From positions 558,001-622,000 of the forward strand of contig NZ_QMIL01000002.1 in assembly GCF_003316875.1 (NCBI RefSeq): 64,000 bases of DNA, read 5' to 3'. How positions within the stretch are numbered: position 1 is the stretch's first letter; each line of letters begins with the position of its first letter. The position numbers and the translations under genes are program-made. Shown piece after piece: positions 19,963-30,049 of the stretch. This DNA comes from Aliidiomarina celeris (GTDB lineage Bacteria > Pseudomonadota > Gammaproteobacteria > Enterobacterales > Alteromonadaceae). A model generated the notes under the pieces. That model ran no database searches, had not been told where the DNA came from, and worked only from the letters and a program-made list of their open reading frames with translations.

Positions 19963-21651
19963 ATGGCAGATGCAAAAGAAGTGCGCGTTCCCGACGTCGG
20001 TGGGGAAGCGGTAGAAGTTATCGAAGTACTGGTGGCTACAGGCGACTCGGTTGAGGCGGAAGACGCTTTGGTCACGGTTGAAACCGACAAAGCGACCATG
20101 GATATTCCTGCACCCTTTGCGGGCAAGATTGCCGACTTAAAAGTAAGTGTGGGCGATAAAATAAATGAGGGCGATTTACTCGCACTCATTGAAGCAGCGA
20201 ATAGCGATAGCGACGCGGAACACGAGCCTGAGCAAGACACGAAGCAAGAAGCTAAAGAAGAACCCAAGGAAGCGCCTAAGCAAGAGCCTAAGCAGGCGAA
20301 AGAAAAAGCGTCGGCGGGCACTTCAGTCATTGAGGTGAAGGTTCCCGATATTGGTTCTGACGGTGAAGTTGATGTAATCGATGTGTTGGTTGCCGAAGGA
20401 GACGAGATTGCCGCGGAAGACGGTTTAATTACTCTCGAAACCGACAAAGCGACGATGGATGTACCGAGCCCGCAGGCGGGTGTGGTAAAGAGCCTGAAAG
20501 TGAAAGTGGGCGATAAAGTGAGCGAAGGCTCGCTAGTGCTCGAGCTTGAAGTGGAAAGCGAGGGTGCCGCGGAAGCAGAGGCTGAATCGACTGACCACAG
20601 CGAAACAAGCGAAGATCAAAGCAGCGATGCGGAGTCGAATGCTGAGGCTTCGAAAACCGACAGCAGTAGCCGCCGCGAACCGCCGGTGCCAGACCATCCG
20701 CTTGGCCGCAAAGACAAGGGCGATAAAATTCCACACGCTTCGCCAGCAGTGCGCCGTGTTGCACGGGAATTTGGTGTCGACTTAAATAAAGTAAAAGGCA
20801 GTGGGCCGAAAGCGCGAATTTTAAAAGAAGACGTGCAAGACTTTGTGAAGTATGAACTCTCCAGACCGAAAGCGTCGGCGGCGCCCAACACCGGCGGTGA
20901 AGGTGGCTTGCAGGTTATTGCGCAGCCGAAAGTCGACTTTAGTAAGTTTGGTGAAGTTGAAGAAGTTGAACTCACCCGTATTCAGCGAATTTCAGGGCCG
21001 AACTTACACCGCAACTGGGTAACCATTCCGCATGTTACGCAGTTTGACGAAGCCGACATTACTGAGCTTGAGGCCTTCCGTAAAGCGGAAAACGAACAGC
21101 TAGCCAAGCGCAAAACAGACGTGAAGTTTACGCCGCTGGTATTCATCATGAAGGCCGTAGCGAAAGCCATGCAGGAATACCCTGTATTCAATTCATCGTT
21201 GCACCCAGACGGTGAACATTTGATTATGAAAAAGTACATTCATATTGGCATAGCGGTGGACACGCCAAATGGGCTTGTAGTACCGGTGATTCGCGACGTA
21301 GACAAGAAGGGTATTGTGGAACTTTCGCGGGAACTCACAGACGTAAGCTTGCGCGCTCGAGACGGCAAATTGAAAGCCGCAGATATGCAAGGTGGGTGTT
21401 TCTCTATTTCCAGCTTAGGCGGTATTGGCGGCACGGCGTTTACGCCGATTGTGAACGCCCCCGAAGTGGCAATTTTAGGGGTGTCGAAGAGCGATATGAA
21501 ACCGGTTTGGAATGGCAAAGAGTTCGAGCCACGGCTTATGCTGCCGCTGAGCTTATCGTATGACCACCGGGTAATCGACGGCGCGGTTGCCGCACGGTTC
21601 TCTGTGTATTTGAGCCAAGTGCTGTCTGATATTCGAAAAATCATACTTTAA
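19963..21651 (+). CDS. aceF: Dihydrolipoyllysine acetyltransferase AceF (pyruvate dehydrogenase E2)
   Basis: E2 transfers the acetyl group from the lipoyl arm to CoA and forms the complex core. The 562-residue product has two lipoyl domains, each with ETDKATMD (lipoyl lysines near residues 42 and 162), joined by an acidic/Lys-rich linker (about 85-115), then a peripheral subunit-binding domain ([17 protein letters not shown], about 257-293) and the catalytic domain ending with [14 protein letters not shown] near residue 533. E. coli E2 has three lipoyl domains, so this is a shorter version. It shares a tight operon with aceE. Confidence 0.97.
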   Translation: MADAKEVRVPDVGGEAVEVIEVLVATGDSVEAEDALVTVETDKATMDIPAPFAGKIADLKVSVGDKINEGDLLALIEAANSDSDAEHEPEQDTKQEAKEEPKEAPKQEPKQAKEKASAGTSVIEVKVPDIGSDGEVDVIDVLVAEGDEIAAEDGLITLETDKATMDVPSPQAGVVKSLKVKVGDKVSEGSLVLELEVESEGAAEAEAESTDHSETSEDQSSDAESNAEASKTDSSSRREPPVPDHPLGRKDKGDKIPHASPAVRRVAREFGVDLNKVKGSGPKARILKEDVQDFVKYELSRPKASAAPNTGGEGGLQVIAQPKVDFSKFGEVEEVELTRIQRISGPNLHRNWVTIPHVTQFDEADITELEAFRKAENEQLAKRKTDVKFTPLVFIMKAVAKAMQEYPVFNSSLHPDGEHLIMKKYIHIGIAVDTPNGLVVPVIRDVDKKGIVELSRELTDVSLRARDGKLKAADMQGGCFSISSLGGIGGTAFTPIVNAPEVAILGVSKSDMKPVWNGKEFEPRLMLPLSLSYDHRVIDGAVAARFSVYLSQVLSDIRKIIL

Positions 21652-21741
21652 CGATTAAGTTATGTAGGTGCGGCTTGGATGAACTGCGGCAATGGTCGCG
21701 GATTTGCACAAGACGCGCCGTTAAATTCTCGATACAATGTG

Positions 21742-21757
21742 CCCCAGTAAACTGGGG
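21742..21757 (+). other. Hairpin in the lpd leader
   Basis: CCCCAGT (21742-21748) and ACTGGGG (21751-21757) form a perfect seven-base stem with an AA spacer, followed by a second weaker GTGG/CCAC pair. A TACAAT box at 21733-21738 could be the -10 of an lpd promoter with a poor -35. There is no T-run, so this is not a classical terminator; role unknown. Confidence 0.4.
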
Positions 21758-21809
21758 ATACGCGGTGGCAACACACCACTGCAGCAATTGAATAAATTAA
21801 GGGGTGATC

Positions 21810-23240
21810 ATGAGCAACGAAGTGAAAACACAGGTTGTGGTATTAGGCGGAGGCCCAGGCGGTTACTCTGCAGCATTCCGTGCCGCCGACCTAGGTTTGG
21901 ATGTAGTTATTGTTGAACGCTACAACGTATTAGGTGGTGTGTGCTTGAACGTGGGGTGTATTCCTTCAAAAGCATTGTTACACGTTGCCAAACATATTGA
22001 AGACGCGGCGCACATGAGCGACGCAGGTGTTGATTTCGGCAAGCCTAAGATTGACCTCGACAAAATTCGCGCCCACAAAGAAAAAGTTGTGGGTCAGCTG
22101 ACCGGTGGCCTAGGCCAGATGTCGAAAATGCGTAAAGTGAAAGTGGTAACCGGAAAAGGTGAGTTCACTGGCGCAAATGAGCTGAAAGTAGTGGGCGACG
22201 AAGAAACGACCATTAAATTTGAGCATGCGATTATTGCCGCGGGCTCTCAGCCGGTTGAATTACCCTTCATTCCACATGACGACGAACGTATTTGGGATTC
22301 TACCGACGCGCTCGAATTGCCATTTGTACCGAAGAAAATGCTGGTACTTGGCGGCGGCATTATTGGTTTGGAAATGGGCTGTGTATACAAAGCGTTGGGT
22401 TCAAGCCTAGACGTGGTTGAATTTATGGACCAGCTTATTCCAGCAGCCGACAAAGACCTGATTAAAGTGTTTACTAAAGCGATGTCGAAGAAGTTCGACA
22501 ACATTATGCTGGAAACCAAGGTTACTAAAGTAGAAGCGAGAAAAGACGGTATTCACGTAACTTTCGAAGGCAAAAACGCGCCTGAAAAACCGGTGAAATA
22601 CGACGCGGTGTTGGTGGCCGTTGGGCGTACACCAAACGGTGGCAAGGTTGGTGCGGACAAAGCAGGCGTGAAGGTTACCGACCGCGGCTTTATCGAAGTA
22701 GATAAACAAATGCGCACCAACGTGAAGCATATTTTCGCGATTGGCGACATTGTGGGTCAACCTATGCTGGCGCATAAAGCGGTGCATGAAGGCCATGTGG
22801 CGGCAGAAGTAATTTCAGGTAAGAAACATTTCTTCGACCCGAAAGTGATTCCTTCTATTGCGTACACAGACCCAGAAGTAGCGTGGGCTGGTGTAACAGA
22901 GAAAGAAGCGAAAGAGCAGGGCATTAAATACGAAGCGGTTACCTTCCCGTGGTCAGCCTCGGGTCGTGCGATTGCTTCCGGCGCTACCGACGGTTTCACC
23001 AAGTTGATCTTCGACAAAGAGAACGACCGCATTATTGGTGGTGCAATGGTAGGTGCTCACGCGGGCGAATTACTTGGTGAAGTATGTTTAGCGATTGAAA
23101 TGGGTAGCGACGCAGAAGATATCGCACTTACAGTACACGCACACCCAACTTTGCATGAATCGGTCGGCTTAGCCGCAGAAATTTATGAAGGGTCAATTAC
23201 CGACTTGCCAAATAAAAAGGCAGTTAAAAAAGGGAAGTAA
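21810..23240 (+). CDS. lpd: Dihydrolipoamide dehydrogenase (E3)
   Basis: Lpd reoxidises the lipoyl groups of the pyruvate and 2-oxoglutarate dehydrogenase complexes, passing electrons to NAD. The 476-residue flavoprotein has the FAD motif VVLGGGPGGYSAA, the redox disulfide GGVCLNVGCIPSK (about residues 40-52), the NAD-binding LVLGGGIIGLEMG, and the C-terminal interface motif HAHPTLHES with the catalytic His. AAGGGG stands before the ATG at 21810; a GTG two codons earlier is also possible. It is 158 bp after aceF and may have its own promoter. Confidence 0.97.
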   Translation: MSNEVKTQVVVLGGGPGGYSAAFRAADLGLDVVIVERYNVLGGVCLNVGCIPSKALLHVAKHIEDAAHMSDAGVDFGKPKIDLDKIRAHKEKVVGQLTGGLGQMSKMRKVKVVTGKGEFTGANELKVVGDEETTIKFEHAIIAAGSQPVELPFIPHDDERIWDSTDALELPFVPKKMLVLGGGIIGLEMGCVYKALGSSLDVVEFMDQLIPAADKDLIKVFTKAMSKKFDNIMLETKVTKVEARKDGIHVTFEGKNAPEKPVKYDAVLVAVGRTPNGGKVGADKAGVKVTDRGFIEVDKQMRTNVKHIFAIGDIVGQPMLAHKAVHEGHVAAEVISGKKHFFDPKVIPSIAYTDPEVAWAGVTEKEAKEQGIKYEAVTFPWSASGRAIASGATDGFTKLIFDKENDRIIGGAMVGAHAGELLGEVCLAIEMGSDAEDIALTVHAHPTLHESVGLAAEIYEGSITDLPNKKAVKKGK

Positions 23241-23262
23241 TACACTTCTCCGGTTATACGCT

Positions 23263-23291
23263 AAAAACGGCTCCTTGGAGCCGTTTTTTTA
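23263..23291 (+). terminator. Rho-independent terminator after lpd
   Basis: AACGGCTCC and GGAGCCGTT form a nine-base stem with a minimal TT spacer, followed by seven or more Ts. It ends the pdhR-aceEF-lpd transcription unit. Confidence 0.9.
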
Positions 23292-23349
23292 TACTTGATT
23301 TTTCACCGACCTTCAGTACAGTATGCCTATGTTTGTAAACAATAAGTAA

Positions 23350-24342
23350 ATGCTGGGGTTTGCTGTGGGGAACGTTCTATTCATTGTTATGGGGATATTG
23401 CTGGCGGGAAGCTTAGCCGCAATGGTGTATGTGTATGCCTTTCGAGGGGATTATCGACACCCGAATGTTAGCCATTATTTGCGCAAATGCTGGCCTATTT
23501 TTGCGCCGCTCAACTGCATGTTGTACATGAATACGCGCAAGTACGCACGTAAGCCCGTGCTTAATTTAAACGATTTCCCCGAACTAAAAGAAATTCAAGA
23601 GAACTGGCAGGACATTCGTGATGAAGCATTAGCGCTGCAGGCGAATCAATCGTTCGAACAGGCCAAAAGTAAAGACTCCCCCGCTTATTACGACGTTGGT
23701 TTTCGTACCTTTTTTAAATATGGCTGGAGCAAGTTCTACTTAAAATGGTATGGCTATACTCACGACTCGGGCAAGCAACGGTGTCCTAAAACGTCGGCGT
23801 TGGTGGCTAAGAATAAACATATTAAGGGCGCAATGTTTACCCTATTACCGCCCGGCTCAAAACTCACCCCGCATTCCGACCCTTTTGCCTGCTCATTTCG
23901 CTACCATTTGGGCTTAGCCACCCCAAATTCAGACGACTGCTGGATTAGCGTAGACGACAAAAAGCTTTCGTGGCGGGACGGCGAAGCCATATTATTCGAC
24001 GAAACCTATGTGCACCATGTGGCCAACAATACGGATCAGCATCGGCTTATACTGATGCTCGATGTAGCTCGGCCGATGAATATCTTTGGTCGTTTGTTCA
24101 ATGCATTGTATTGCCAACTGATGAAATTCACCATTGTGCCCAACGAAGCGCAAGATAAACGTGGTTTAGGCAATGCTATTTTTTCCAGCGTGTCGCCCCT
24201 GCTGGCGCGCAGCAAGGCGCTGAAAGAAACCAATGTAGGCATGTACCGAGTGCTCAAATACTCGGTCAATACCTTATTATTGGCGATCACCTTAACGGTG
24301 TTGGCCTTGTTGGTGTATGTTCCGCTCGAACTTATGTTTTAA
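23350..24342 (+). CDS. LpxO-like aspartyl/asparaginyl beta-hydroxylase family protein
   Basis: The 330-residue product has an N-terminal membrane segment (about residues 7-30), a Fe(II)/2-oxoglutarate dioxygenase domain, and a C-terminal membrane segment (about 302-325). The iron ligands fit PHSDPF (H-x-D) near residue 175 and YVHHVANN near residue 222, with the 2-oxoglutarate Arg in QHRLILML. Family members include LpxO, which adds a 2-hydroxyl to a lipid A acyl chain at the inner membrane, and the size and paired anchors resemble LpxO. That substrate is inferred. It is a single gene between two terminator-like regions with a weak ribosome site. Confidence 0.8.
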   Translation: MLGFAVGNVLFIVMGILLAGSLAAMVYVYAFRGDYRHPNVSHYLRKCWPIFAPLNCMLYMNTRKYARKPVLNLNDFPELKEIQENWQDIRDEALALQANQSFEQAKSKDSPAYYDVGFRTFFKYGWSKFYLKWYGYTHDSGKQRCPKTSALVAKNKHIKGAMFTLLPPGSKLTPHSDPFACSFRYHLGLATPNSDDCWISVDDKKLSWRDGEAILFDETYVHHVANNTDQHRLILMLDVARPMNIFGRLFNALYCQLMKFTIVPNEAQDKRGLGNAIFSSVSPLLARSKALKETNVGMYRVLKYSVNTLLLAITLTVLALLVYVPLELMF

Positions 24343-24414
24343 ATTTATTTTGTCTTTGAACTTTCTGCGTGCATTCTTTATGCTCAAGTTTAAATCTAGC
24401 GTTGAGGTTTAAAC

Positions 24415-27162
24415 TTGAGTTTTTCGCTGCGCACCCACCCGTCTCCCGCCGGTGTTTCTTATTACACGATTCTCTTTATTGGAATCATGATCGGCGTGTG
24501 CGGCATTACCTATAATTTAACGCTCTCCAACCCACAACCGCTCGAACGTGTTATTTCTATGACCGCCGCGCTCACCGCCTTCGCAAGTGGTCTTGGCCTC
24601 TATTTAGTCCCCCGCAAATATGCCATTCCACGGGTTATTGTGGGCTTGTTGGTGGCAGGGTTTGCCAGCTATTCCATTGGTAAAAGCCTACTCTACGGCA
24701 GCAGTATCTTTTCAATCCAAGCGGGGCTCATTAGCACCAGTATTCATTGGCCTCTGTCGGTTATGTATGTGTTGATTGGCGTGCTCATTACGCTTGGTTT
24801 TAAACAGACTTGGCAGCGTTTGGCGTGGCGCTATAGTGCGGTTTTTATTTTTGCTGTCGGCACCTTGTACTTTGGACTGTCGTGGTTGCAGTCGGGCTAT
24901 GTGCTGTTCGGCCCACACCCTATGGTGGTGAGTATTTCTATTCTCTATACGGTAACTATCGCTATCGCCATTTGGTTTGGTGGTGAACATGGTACTAAGC
25001 TGGCCCGTTTACCGAGTCGGTTTGGCATGATGGTAGGTGCTGGGGGTATTTTAATTCCAACCTTTATTTGGTTTGCGTTGTCGGTGCACGAAGCACAGAG
25101 CATGATGCGCGAAGGCACTGCAATGAGCAGTGAAGCTGCAAAACAGCGACAAGAAACTTCATGGCGAAGTGTAAACCTCATGTCGCGCTTGGTTGAGCGT
25201 TGGTCTAGTGCCAGCGACGACGAGCTCGCGCGCTTACAAGAGCTCGATATTACGCGCTATTTAAATGATGAAACTCATATTCGCTCCATTTTATTATTTG
25301 CGCCTAACAGTGATCTACTTTGGGAACGAAACCGAACCGGTGGCCCTGCTTTTGCGCCTCGTTTTAGTGCAGGAGAACAAACCGATGCTGAATTACAGGC
25401 GTGGTTAAGCAAACCCGAACCCTATGCTGCAATTTTAATTCCGCGCTTTTCTATTCGAGAAAGTGTACCCGTTGTGGTACTGCGCTTGCCGGTTTTCCGC
25501 CACGGAGAATTGTATGCTTTTGTTGTCACCGTGTTTGACTTTGCCAGTTTAGTAAACCCGACACTCTCGGAGCTCAACTCTTCATTCAAAACCTATGCGC
25601 AGTTTGGTGAAGTCTTATTGAGTAGTCGCGGGCACTTTACCGAAATACTCTCGACTGAAGTTGCGCGGGATCGAAGCCTGTTTTACACCCAAGCACCACT
25701 TTATTTGCCGTATTCGCCACCGACGCTGCTAAATGTGTATTTAGCCGACACGAGCGAACTGCGCTTTATGGCGAATATTCACACGCTCGTGTTGTTAGGC
25801 GGTTACTTGTTAGCGGTATTTTTGGTGATTAGTACCGAGAATGGGCAAATATTGCGGCGTCAAAGGGTATTGCTGCGCGCGCAGGCCACGCAAGATAAGC
25901 TAACCGGATTAGCAAACCGGGCGGTAATTGAACGCACGTTACTTAACGCCTGTGAGCAGGTGAGCCGAAGTCAGCAGCGCGTGGCGGTAATGTTTATTGA
26001 CCTCGACGGCTTTAAACCTATTAACGATAGCCTCGGCTTAATTGTTGGCGACAAGCTTTTGGTGGAAACGGCAAAGCGGCTAGAGCGTTGCTGCACTGAG
26101 GGCGTACTGGCGTCGCGTTTTGGCAGTGACGAGTTTGTTATTGTGGTAACCGGCGACACCAGTGCCGCTCGTTTAGAAGCATTGGTAAACCATATTCTCA
26201 GCGCCATTGCACAGCCCTTTCATATTGACGACTACCGTTTGTATATTACTGCCAGTGTTGGCATAACAACCACATCTGAATCGCCAGCAGACCCGAAACT
26301 GCTGATTCAGCACGCCGACATGGCGATGTACCAAGCGAAACGACAAGGCCGCAACCATTACCAGTTTTTTGCAAAGAATTTAATTGAACGCTTCCACGAA
26401 GCGGTGGTTTTGCGTAACCAACTTCAGCAGGCGATCGATAAAAATGAATTGATGCTCTATTACCAACCGGTGGTCGCCTGTGGCTCGCGTAAAGTGGTTG
26501 GGGTTGAAGCGCTACTGCGCTGGGAAATCGAGCCGGGCCGATTTGTGTCACCTGCTGAGTTTATTCCGCTGGCAGAAGACAGCGGACAAATTATTCCCAT
26601 GAGCGCGTGGGTATTGCAGCAAGCCTGTGAAGATGGATTAACCATTCGTACAATGCGAGATATTACCCTAGCCGTGAATTTGTCGGCAGTGCAGTTTCAG
26701 AGGGCAAATTTTGTCGAGTCGCTCGAGCACCATATTCGCCGCTCGAAGTTCCCCGCCAATAAGCTGCGTTTAGAGCTTACCGAGAGTATTCTCGTGGAGG
26801 ACCAGCGCGAAGCCATTCAAATTTTGAAGTCGCTGCGCCAACGTGAGCTCGGTATTTCGATTGACGACTTTGGCACCGGCTTTTCAAGTTTGTCGTATTT
26901 GAAAGACCTCCCTGCGAATCAGTTAAAAATCGACCGCAGTTTTATTGCCGATATTCAAGACCCAAATCGAGACGGTGCTATTGTGCGCGGTATTATTGCC
27001 ATGGCCAACGAGTTAGGGATTGATGTGATTGCCGAGGGCGTTGAGACCGAGGTGCAAGCCCGTTTTGTCGAAACATGCGGTGCGAAGGCCATGCAAGGCT
27101 ATTATTTTGCCAAACCCATGCCGCTCGCTGCCTTGATCGACTTCTTGGCAGACGAAGAGTAA
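24415..27162 (+). CDS. Membrane GGDEF/EAL protein, probable cyclic-di-GMP phosphodiesterase
   Basis: This 915-residue protein has about six membrane segments in the first 215 residues, a large probable periplasmic sensor region (about 220-460), one more membrane segment, then GGDEF (about 490-650) and EAL (about 665-910) domains. The GGDEF signature is degenerate: RFGSDEF near residue 570. The EAL side looks intact: VEALLRW near 698, LTESILVED, DDFGTGFSSLSYL, and AEGVETE. I therefore infer c-di-GMP hydrolysis, with the GGDEF domain perhaps regulatory. The start is a TTG with GAGG seven bases before it. The sensed signal is unknown. Confidence 0.9.
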   Translation: MSFSLRTHPSPAGVSYYTILFIGIMIGVCGITYNLTLSNPQPLERVISMTAALTAFASGLGLYLVPRKYAIPRVIVGLLVAGFASYSIGKSLLYGSSIFSIQAGLISTSIHWPLSVMYVLIGVLITLGFKQTWQRLAWRYSAVFIFAVGTLYFGLSWLQSGYVLFGPHPMVVSISILYTVTIAIAIWFGGEHGTKLARLPSRFGMMVGAGGILIPTFIWFALSVHEAQSMMREGTAMSSEAAKQRQETSWRSVNLMSRLVERWSSASDDELARLQELDITRYLNDETHIRSILLFAPNSDLLWERNRTGGPAFAPRFSAGEQTDAELQAWLSKPEPYAAILIPRFSIRESVPVVVLRLPVFRHGELYAFVVTVFDFASLVNPTLSELNSSFKTYAQFGEVLLSSRGHFTEILSTEVARDRSLFYTQAPLYLPYSPPTLLNVYLADTSELRFMANIHTLVLLGGYLLAVFLVISTENGQILRRQRVLLRAQATQDKLTGLANRAVIERTLLNACEQVSRSQQRVAVMFIDLDGFKPINDSLGLIVGDKLLVETAKRLERCCTEGVLASRFGSDEFVIVVTGDTSAARLEALVNHILSAIAQPFHIDDYRLYITASVGITTTSESPADPKLLIQHADMAMYQAKRQGRNHYQFFAKNLIERFHEAVVLRNQLQQAIDKNELMLYYQPVVACGSRKVVGVEALLRWEIEPGRFVSPAEFIPLAEDSGQIIPMSAWVLQQACEDGLTIRTMRDITLAVNLSAVQFQRANFVESLEHHIRRSKFPANKLRLELTESILVEDQREAIQILKSLRQRELGISIDDFGTGFSSLSYLKDLPANQLKIDRSFIADIQDPNRDGAIVRGIIAMANELGIDVIAEGVETEVQARFVETCGAKAMQGYYFAKPMPLAALIDFLADEE

Positions 27163-27239
27163 ACTAGAGCGATTAAGCTTGATCCTGATAGCAACGAGCC
27201 CCATATAAGGGGTTCCCTTAGTGAAATGAATGAAGTCCT

Positions 27240-27854
27240 ATGCCTAAGCCGTTTTCCTCCCCGTCGAGTAGTTCCGTGATTACCCGTGCTGCCAGCACAA
27301 AATTACCTACCCCGTTTGCTGAGTTTACGTTAGTAGGCTATACCGACAAGCGTGGCAAAGAGCATGTGGCTATGGTGCTTGGCGACGTTGCAAACGGAGA
27401 GCCTGTGCTCGCACGCGTGCACTCTGAATGCCTAACGGGTGACGCGTTGTTTAGCCAACGTTGTGACTGTGGTCCACAGCTGCATGCCGCACTGGAAAAA
27501 ATAGCAAAAGAAGGGCGCGGTGTTTTGGTGTATTTACGCCAAGAAGGGCGAGGCATTGGCTTAATAAATAAAATCCGCGCTTACGCCGAACAAGACAAAG
27601 GATTGGATACGGTTGAAGCGAATGAAATTCTTGGTTTCGCAGCGGACGCTCGAGAATACGACATTGCGGCGGGCATTTTTGCCGACCTTGGCGTGACACA
27701 ACTCAAATTAATGACCAATAATCCCAAAAAGCTGGAAGCACTAGCGGAACAAGGGTTACAAATAGTAGAACGTATTGCTCACATTACCGAAGGCACGCCA
27801 CATAACCAGCATTATTTGGCGACCAAGAGCGCGAAATTCGGACACATGTTTTAA
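27240..27854 (+). CDS. ribA: GTP cyclohydrolase II
   Basis: RibA opens GTP to start riboflavin synthesis. The 204-residue product carries the zinc cysteines in [18 protein letters not shown], the [18 protein letters not shown] substrate/catalytic segment, and the late [12 protein letters not shown]. Stand-alone RibA (not fused to RibB) is the gammaproteobacterial form; the first ~20 Ser-rich residues are an extension on E. coli RibA. A small GC hairpin (27196-27215) lies before the gene, but no FMN riboswitch is recognisable. Confidence 0.95.
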   Translation: MPKPFSSPSSSSVITRAASTKLPTPFAEFTLVGYTDKRGKEHVAMVLGDVANGEPVLARVHSECLTGDALFSQRCDCGPQLHAALEKIAKEGRGVLVYLRQEGRGIGLINKIRAYAEQDKGLDTVEANEILGFAADAREYDIAAGIFADLGVTQLKLMTNNPKKLEALAEQGLQIVERIAHITEGTPHNQHYLATKSAKFGHMF

Positions 27855-27907
27855 CTGATAGATAACGAATTGTTTCAATTTTGAATAGACAACAACGAGG
27901 CAAGTGC

Positions 27908-29956
27908 ATGTTAAAAGTGAAATTAGCAGCAGCAGGCGTGGTTATGGCTTTAGGCCTAATTGGCTGCGCAAATGTTGAAGAAACGAACACACAAGCAGAA
28001 ACTGAATTACGTTCAGGGCTTATGCTCGAAGATTTTGATACCAGCGTGCGTCCGCAAGACGACCTATTTATGTTCGTAAACGGTACTTGGTACGAAAACA
28101 CTGAAATTCCAAGTGACCGCGCGCGTTACGGCGCATTCGACCTGCTCGCCCAAGAAAACGAGCGTCGTTTGCGCAGTATTATTGAAGACGCGGCGCAAAA
28201 AGATGCCCCCGTTGGCAGCAATGAACAGAAAATTGGCGACTTCTACGCGAGCTTTATGAACGAAGACCGCATTGAAGAGTTGGGTTTGAGCCCGATCCAG
28301 CCGATGCTTGACCGCATTGCAGCCATTGACAGCCACCAACAGCTCACCACCACAATGGCAGAAATGCGCCGTGACGGCCTAGGTGGACCTTTTGGCTTCT
28401 ATATTTCGACCGACGCGAAGAACCCAGAAATTTATGCACTGCACTTGAGTCAGTCGGGTCTTGGCCTTCCTGATCGCGATTACTACTTCCGTGACGGCGA
28501 ACAGTTTGAAAATATTCGTACTAAGTACGTTGAATATTTAACCGCGATGTTTACTGAAATGGGGCATGCGAACCCAGCCGCTGCTGCGCAAAGCGTTTAC
28601 GACCTTGAATACACGCTTGCCGGCCACCACTGGACACGGTTAGAAATTCGTGACGCGGAAGCGCGTTACAACAAAATGACCATTGACGAAGTTCGCGCAC
28701 TGATGGGTGATATCGATTACGACGCAATGGCGAGTATTGCAGGTATTGAAGCGGCAGAGTATGTGATTGTGAATACACCTTCGTACATTGAGGCTTTAGG
28801 CCAAATGTACAACGACACCGACCTAGCAACGTGGAAAGACTACCTGCAAATGCGTTTACTCGGTGGCTTCGCTTCGCGTTTGAGCAGTAATTTTGCTGAT
28901 CTACAGTTTGACTTTTACTCCACTACATTAAGCGGTACGCCAGAACAGCAAGAGCGCTGGAAGCGTGGTGTGCAAGCGACGAACGGTGCGTTAGGCGAAG
29001 TATTGGGGCAAGAATACGTAGCACGTTACTTCCCACCAGAAGCAAAAGCGCGCATGGGTGAGTTGATTGATAACCTGCTTGAAGCCATGGAAGAGTCGAT
29101 CAATGAACTCGAGTGGATGACGGACGACACTAAAGTACAAGCGTTGGAAAAACTCGCTAACTTTACGCCGAAAATTGGCTACCCAGACAAGTGGAAGGAT
29201 TACTCTGCGCTGGAGATTTCTGCAGACGACCTGATTGGCAATACCATTCGTTTGGCCAACTTTAGCTACGACGAAAATATTGCAGACCTCGGTCAGCCTG
29301 TAGATCGCACGCGCTGGGGTATGTCGCCGCAAACAGTAAACGCTTACTACAGCCCAACGGCGAACGAAATTGTGTTCCCAGCGGGTATTTTGCAGCCGCC
29401 ATTCTTCGACATGTATGCCGACGACGCTGTTAACTACGGTGGTATTGGTGCGGTAATTGGTCATGAAATTGGCCATGGGTTCGACGACCAAGGCTCGCGT
29501 TATGACGGCAGCGGAAACTTACGCAACTGGTGGACTGACCAAGATCGTCAGCAGTTTGAAGCGTTAGCGAACGTGCTTGTTGAACAATATTCACAGTTTG
29601 AACCACTGCCGGGTATGAATATCGACGGCCGTATTTCATTGGGTGAAAACATTGGTGACCATGTGGGCTTGTTAAGTGCTTACCGTGCTTATCAGAAGTC
29701 ACTCGGCGATGACGCGTCACCGGTACTTGACGGCTTTACAGGCGAGCAGCGTTTCTTCTTGAGCTGGGCGCAAATTTGGAAAATCAAGTTCCGCGACGAC
29801 GCCATGCGCGCGCAGTTAGCACGTGGCCCGCACTCGCCAGGCCAATACCGCGCACTCGGCGCACCACGCAATATTCCAGGCTTCTACCAAGCCTTTGACG
29901 TGAAAGAAGGCGACGGAATGTACCTCGCACCTGAAGAGCGCGTAGTTCTTTGGTAA
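27908..29956 (+). CDS. M13-family metallopeptidase lipoprotein (neprilysin/PepO-like)
   Basis: A 682-residue secreted endopeptidase. It starts with a lipoprotein signal (lipobox LIGC near residue 20). Peptidase_M13 N and C domains fill the rest, with VIGHEIGHGFDDQG (HExxH near residue 519), the third zinc ligand in LGENIGD near 580, and the NAYYSPTANEIVFPAGILQPPFF substrate segment. GAGG stands seven bases before the ATG at 27908; an upstream ATG at 27881 would misplace the signal peptide. It probably degrades oligopeptides at the envelope. A strong terminator follows. Confidence 0.93.
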   Translation: MLKVKLAAAGVVMALGLIGCANVEETNTQAETELRSGLMLEDFDTSVRPQDDLFMFVNGTWYENTEIPSDRARYGAFDLLAQENERRLRSIIEDAAQKDAPVGSNEQKIGDFYASFMNEDRIEELGLSPIQPMLDRIAAIDSHQQLTTTMAEMRRDGLGGPFGFYISTDAKNPEIYALHLSQSGLGLPDRDYYFRDGEQFENIRTKYVEYLTAMFTEMGHANPAAAAQSVYDLEYTLAGHHWTRLEIRDAEARYNKMTIDEVRALMGDIDYDAMASIAGIEAAEYVIVNTPSYIEALGQMYNDTDLATWKDYLQMRLLGGFASRLSSNFADLQFDFYSTTLSGTPEQQERWKRGVQATNGALGEVLGQEYVARYFPPEAKARMGELIDNLLEAMEESINELEWMTDDTKVQALEKLANFTPKIGYPDKWKDYSALEISADDLIGNTIRLANFSYDENIADLGQPVDRTRWGMSPQTVNAYYSPTANEIVFPAGILQPPFFDMYADDAVNYGGIGAVIGHEIGHGFDDQGSRYDGSGNLRNWWTDQDRQQFEALANVLVEQYSQFEPLPGMNIDGRISLGENIGDHVGLLSAYRAYQKSLGDDASPVLDGFTGEQRFFLSWAQIWKIKFRDDAMRAQLARGPHSPGQYRALGAPRNIPGFYQAFDVKEGDGMYLAPEERVVLW

Positions 29957-29978
29957 GCGCTCTTAAGTAAAAGCCAGA

Positions 29979-30010
29979 TAAAAACCCCGCATTCATGCGG
30001 GGTTTTTTAA
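29979..30010. terminator. Bidirectional terminator between M13 peptidase and NRAMP-like genes
   Basis: AAAACCCCGCAT and ATGCGGGGTTTT form a perfect stem around a short loop, with A-runs on the left and T-runs on the right. It lies between two convergent genes and can end both transcripts. Confidence 0.9.
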
Positions 30011-30049
30011 TTCTGGGGGCAGAGTAAAGCTTTAAACGCGTTAATGGAT

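Noticed and set aside
27181-27239. Possible FMN riboswitch before ribA
   Set aside because: The 59-base leader is far too short for the RFN element; only a small hairpin (27196-27215) is seen.
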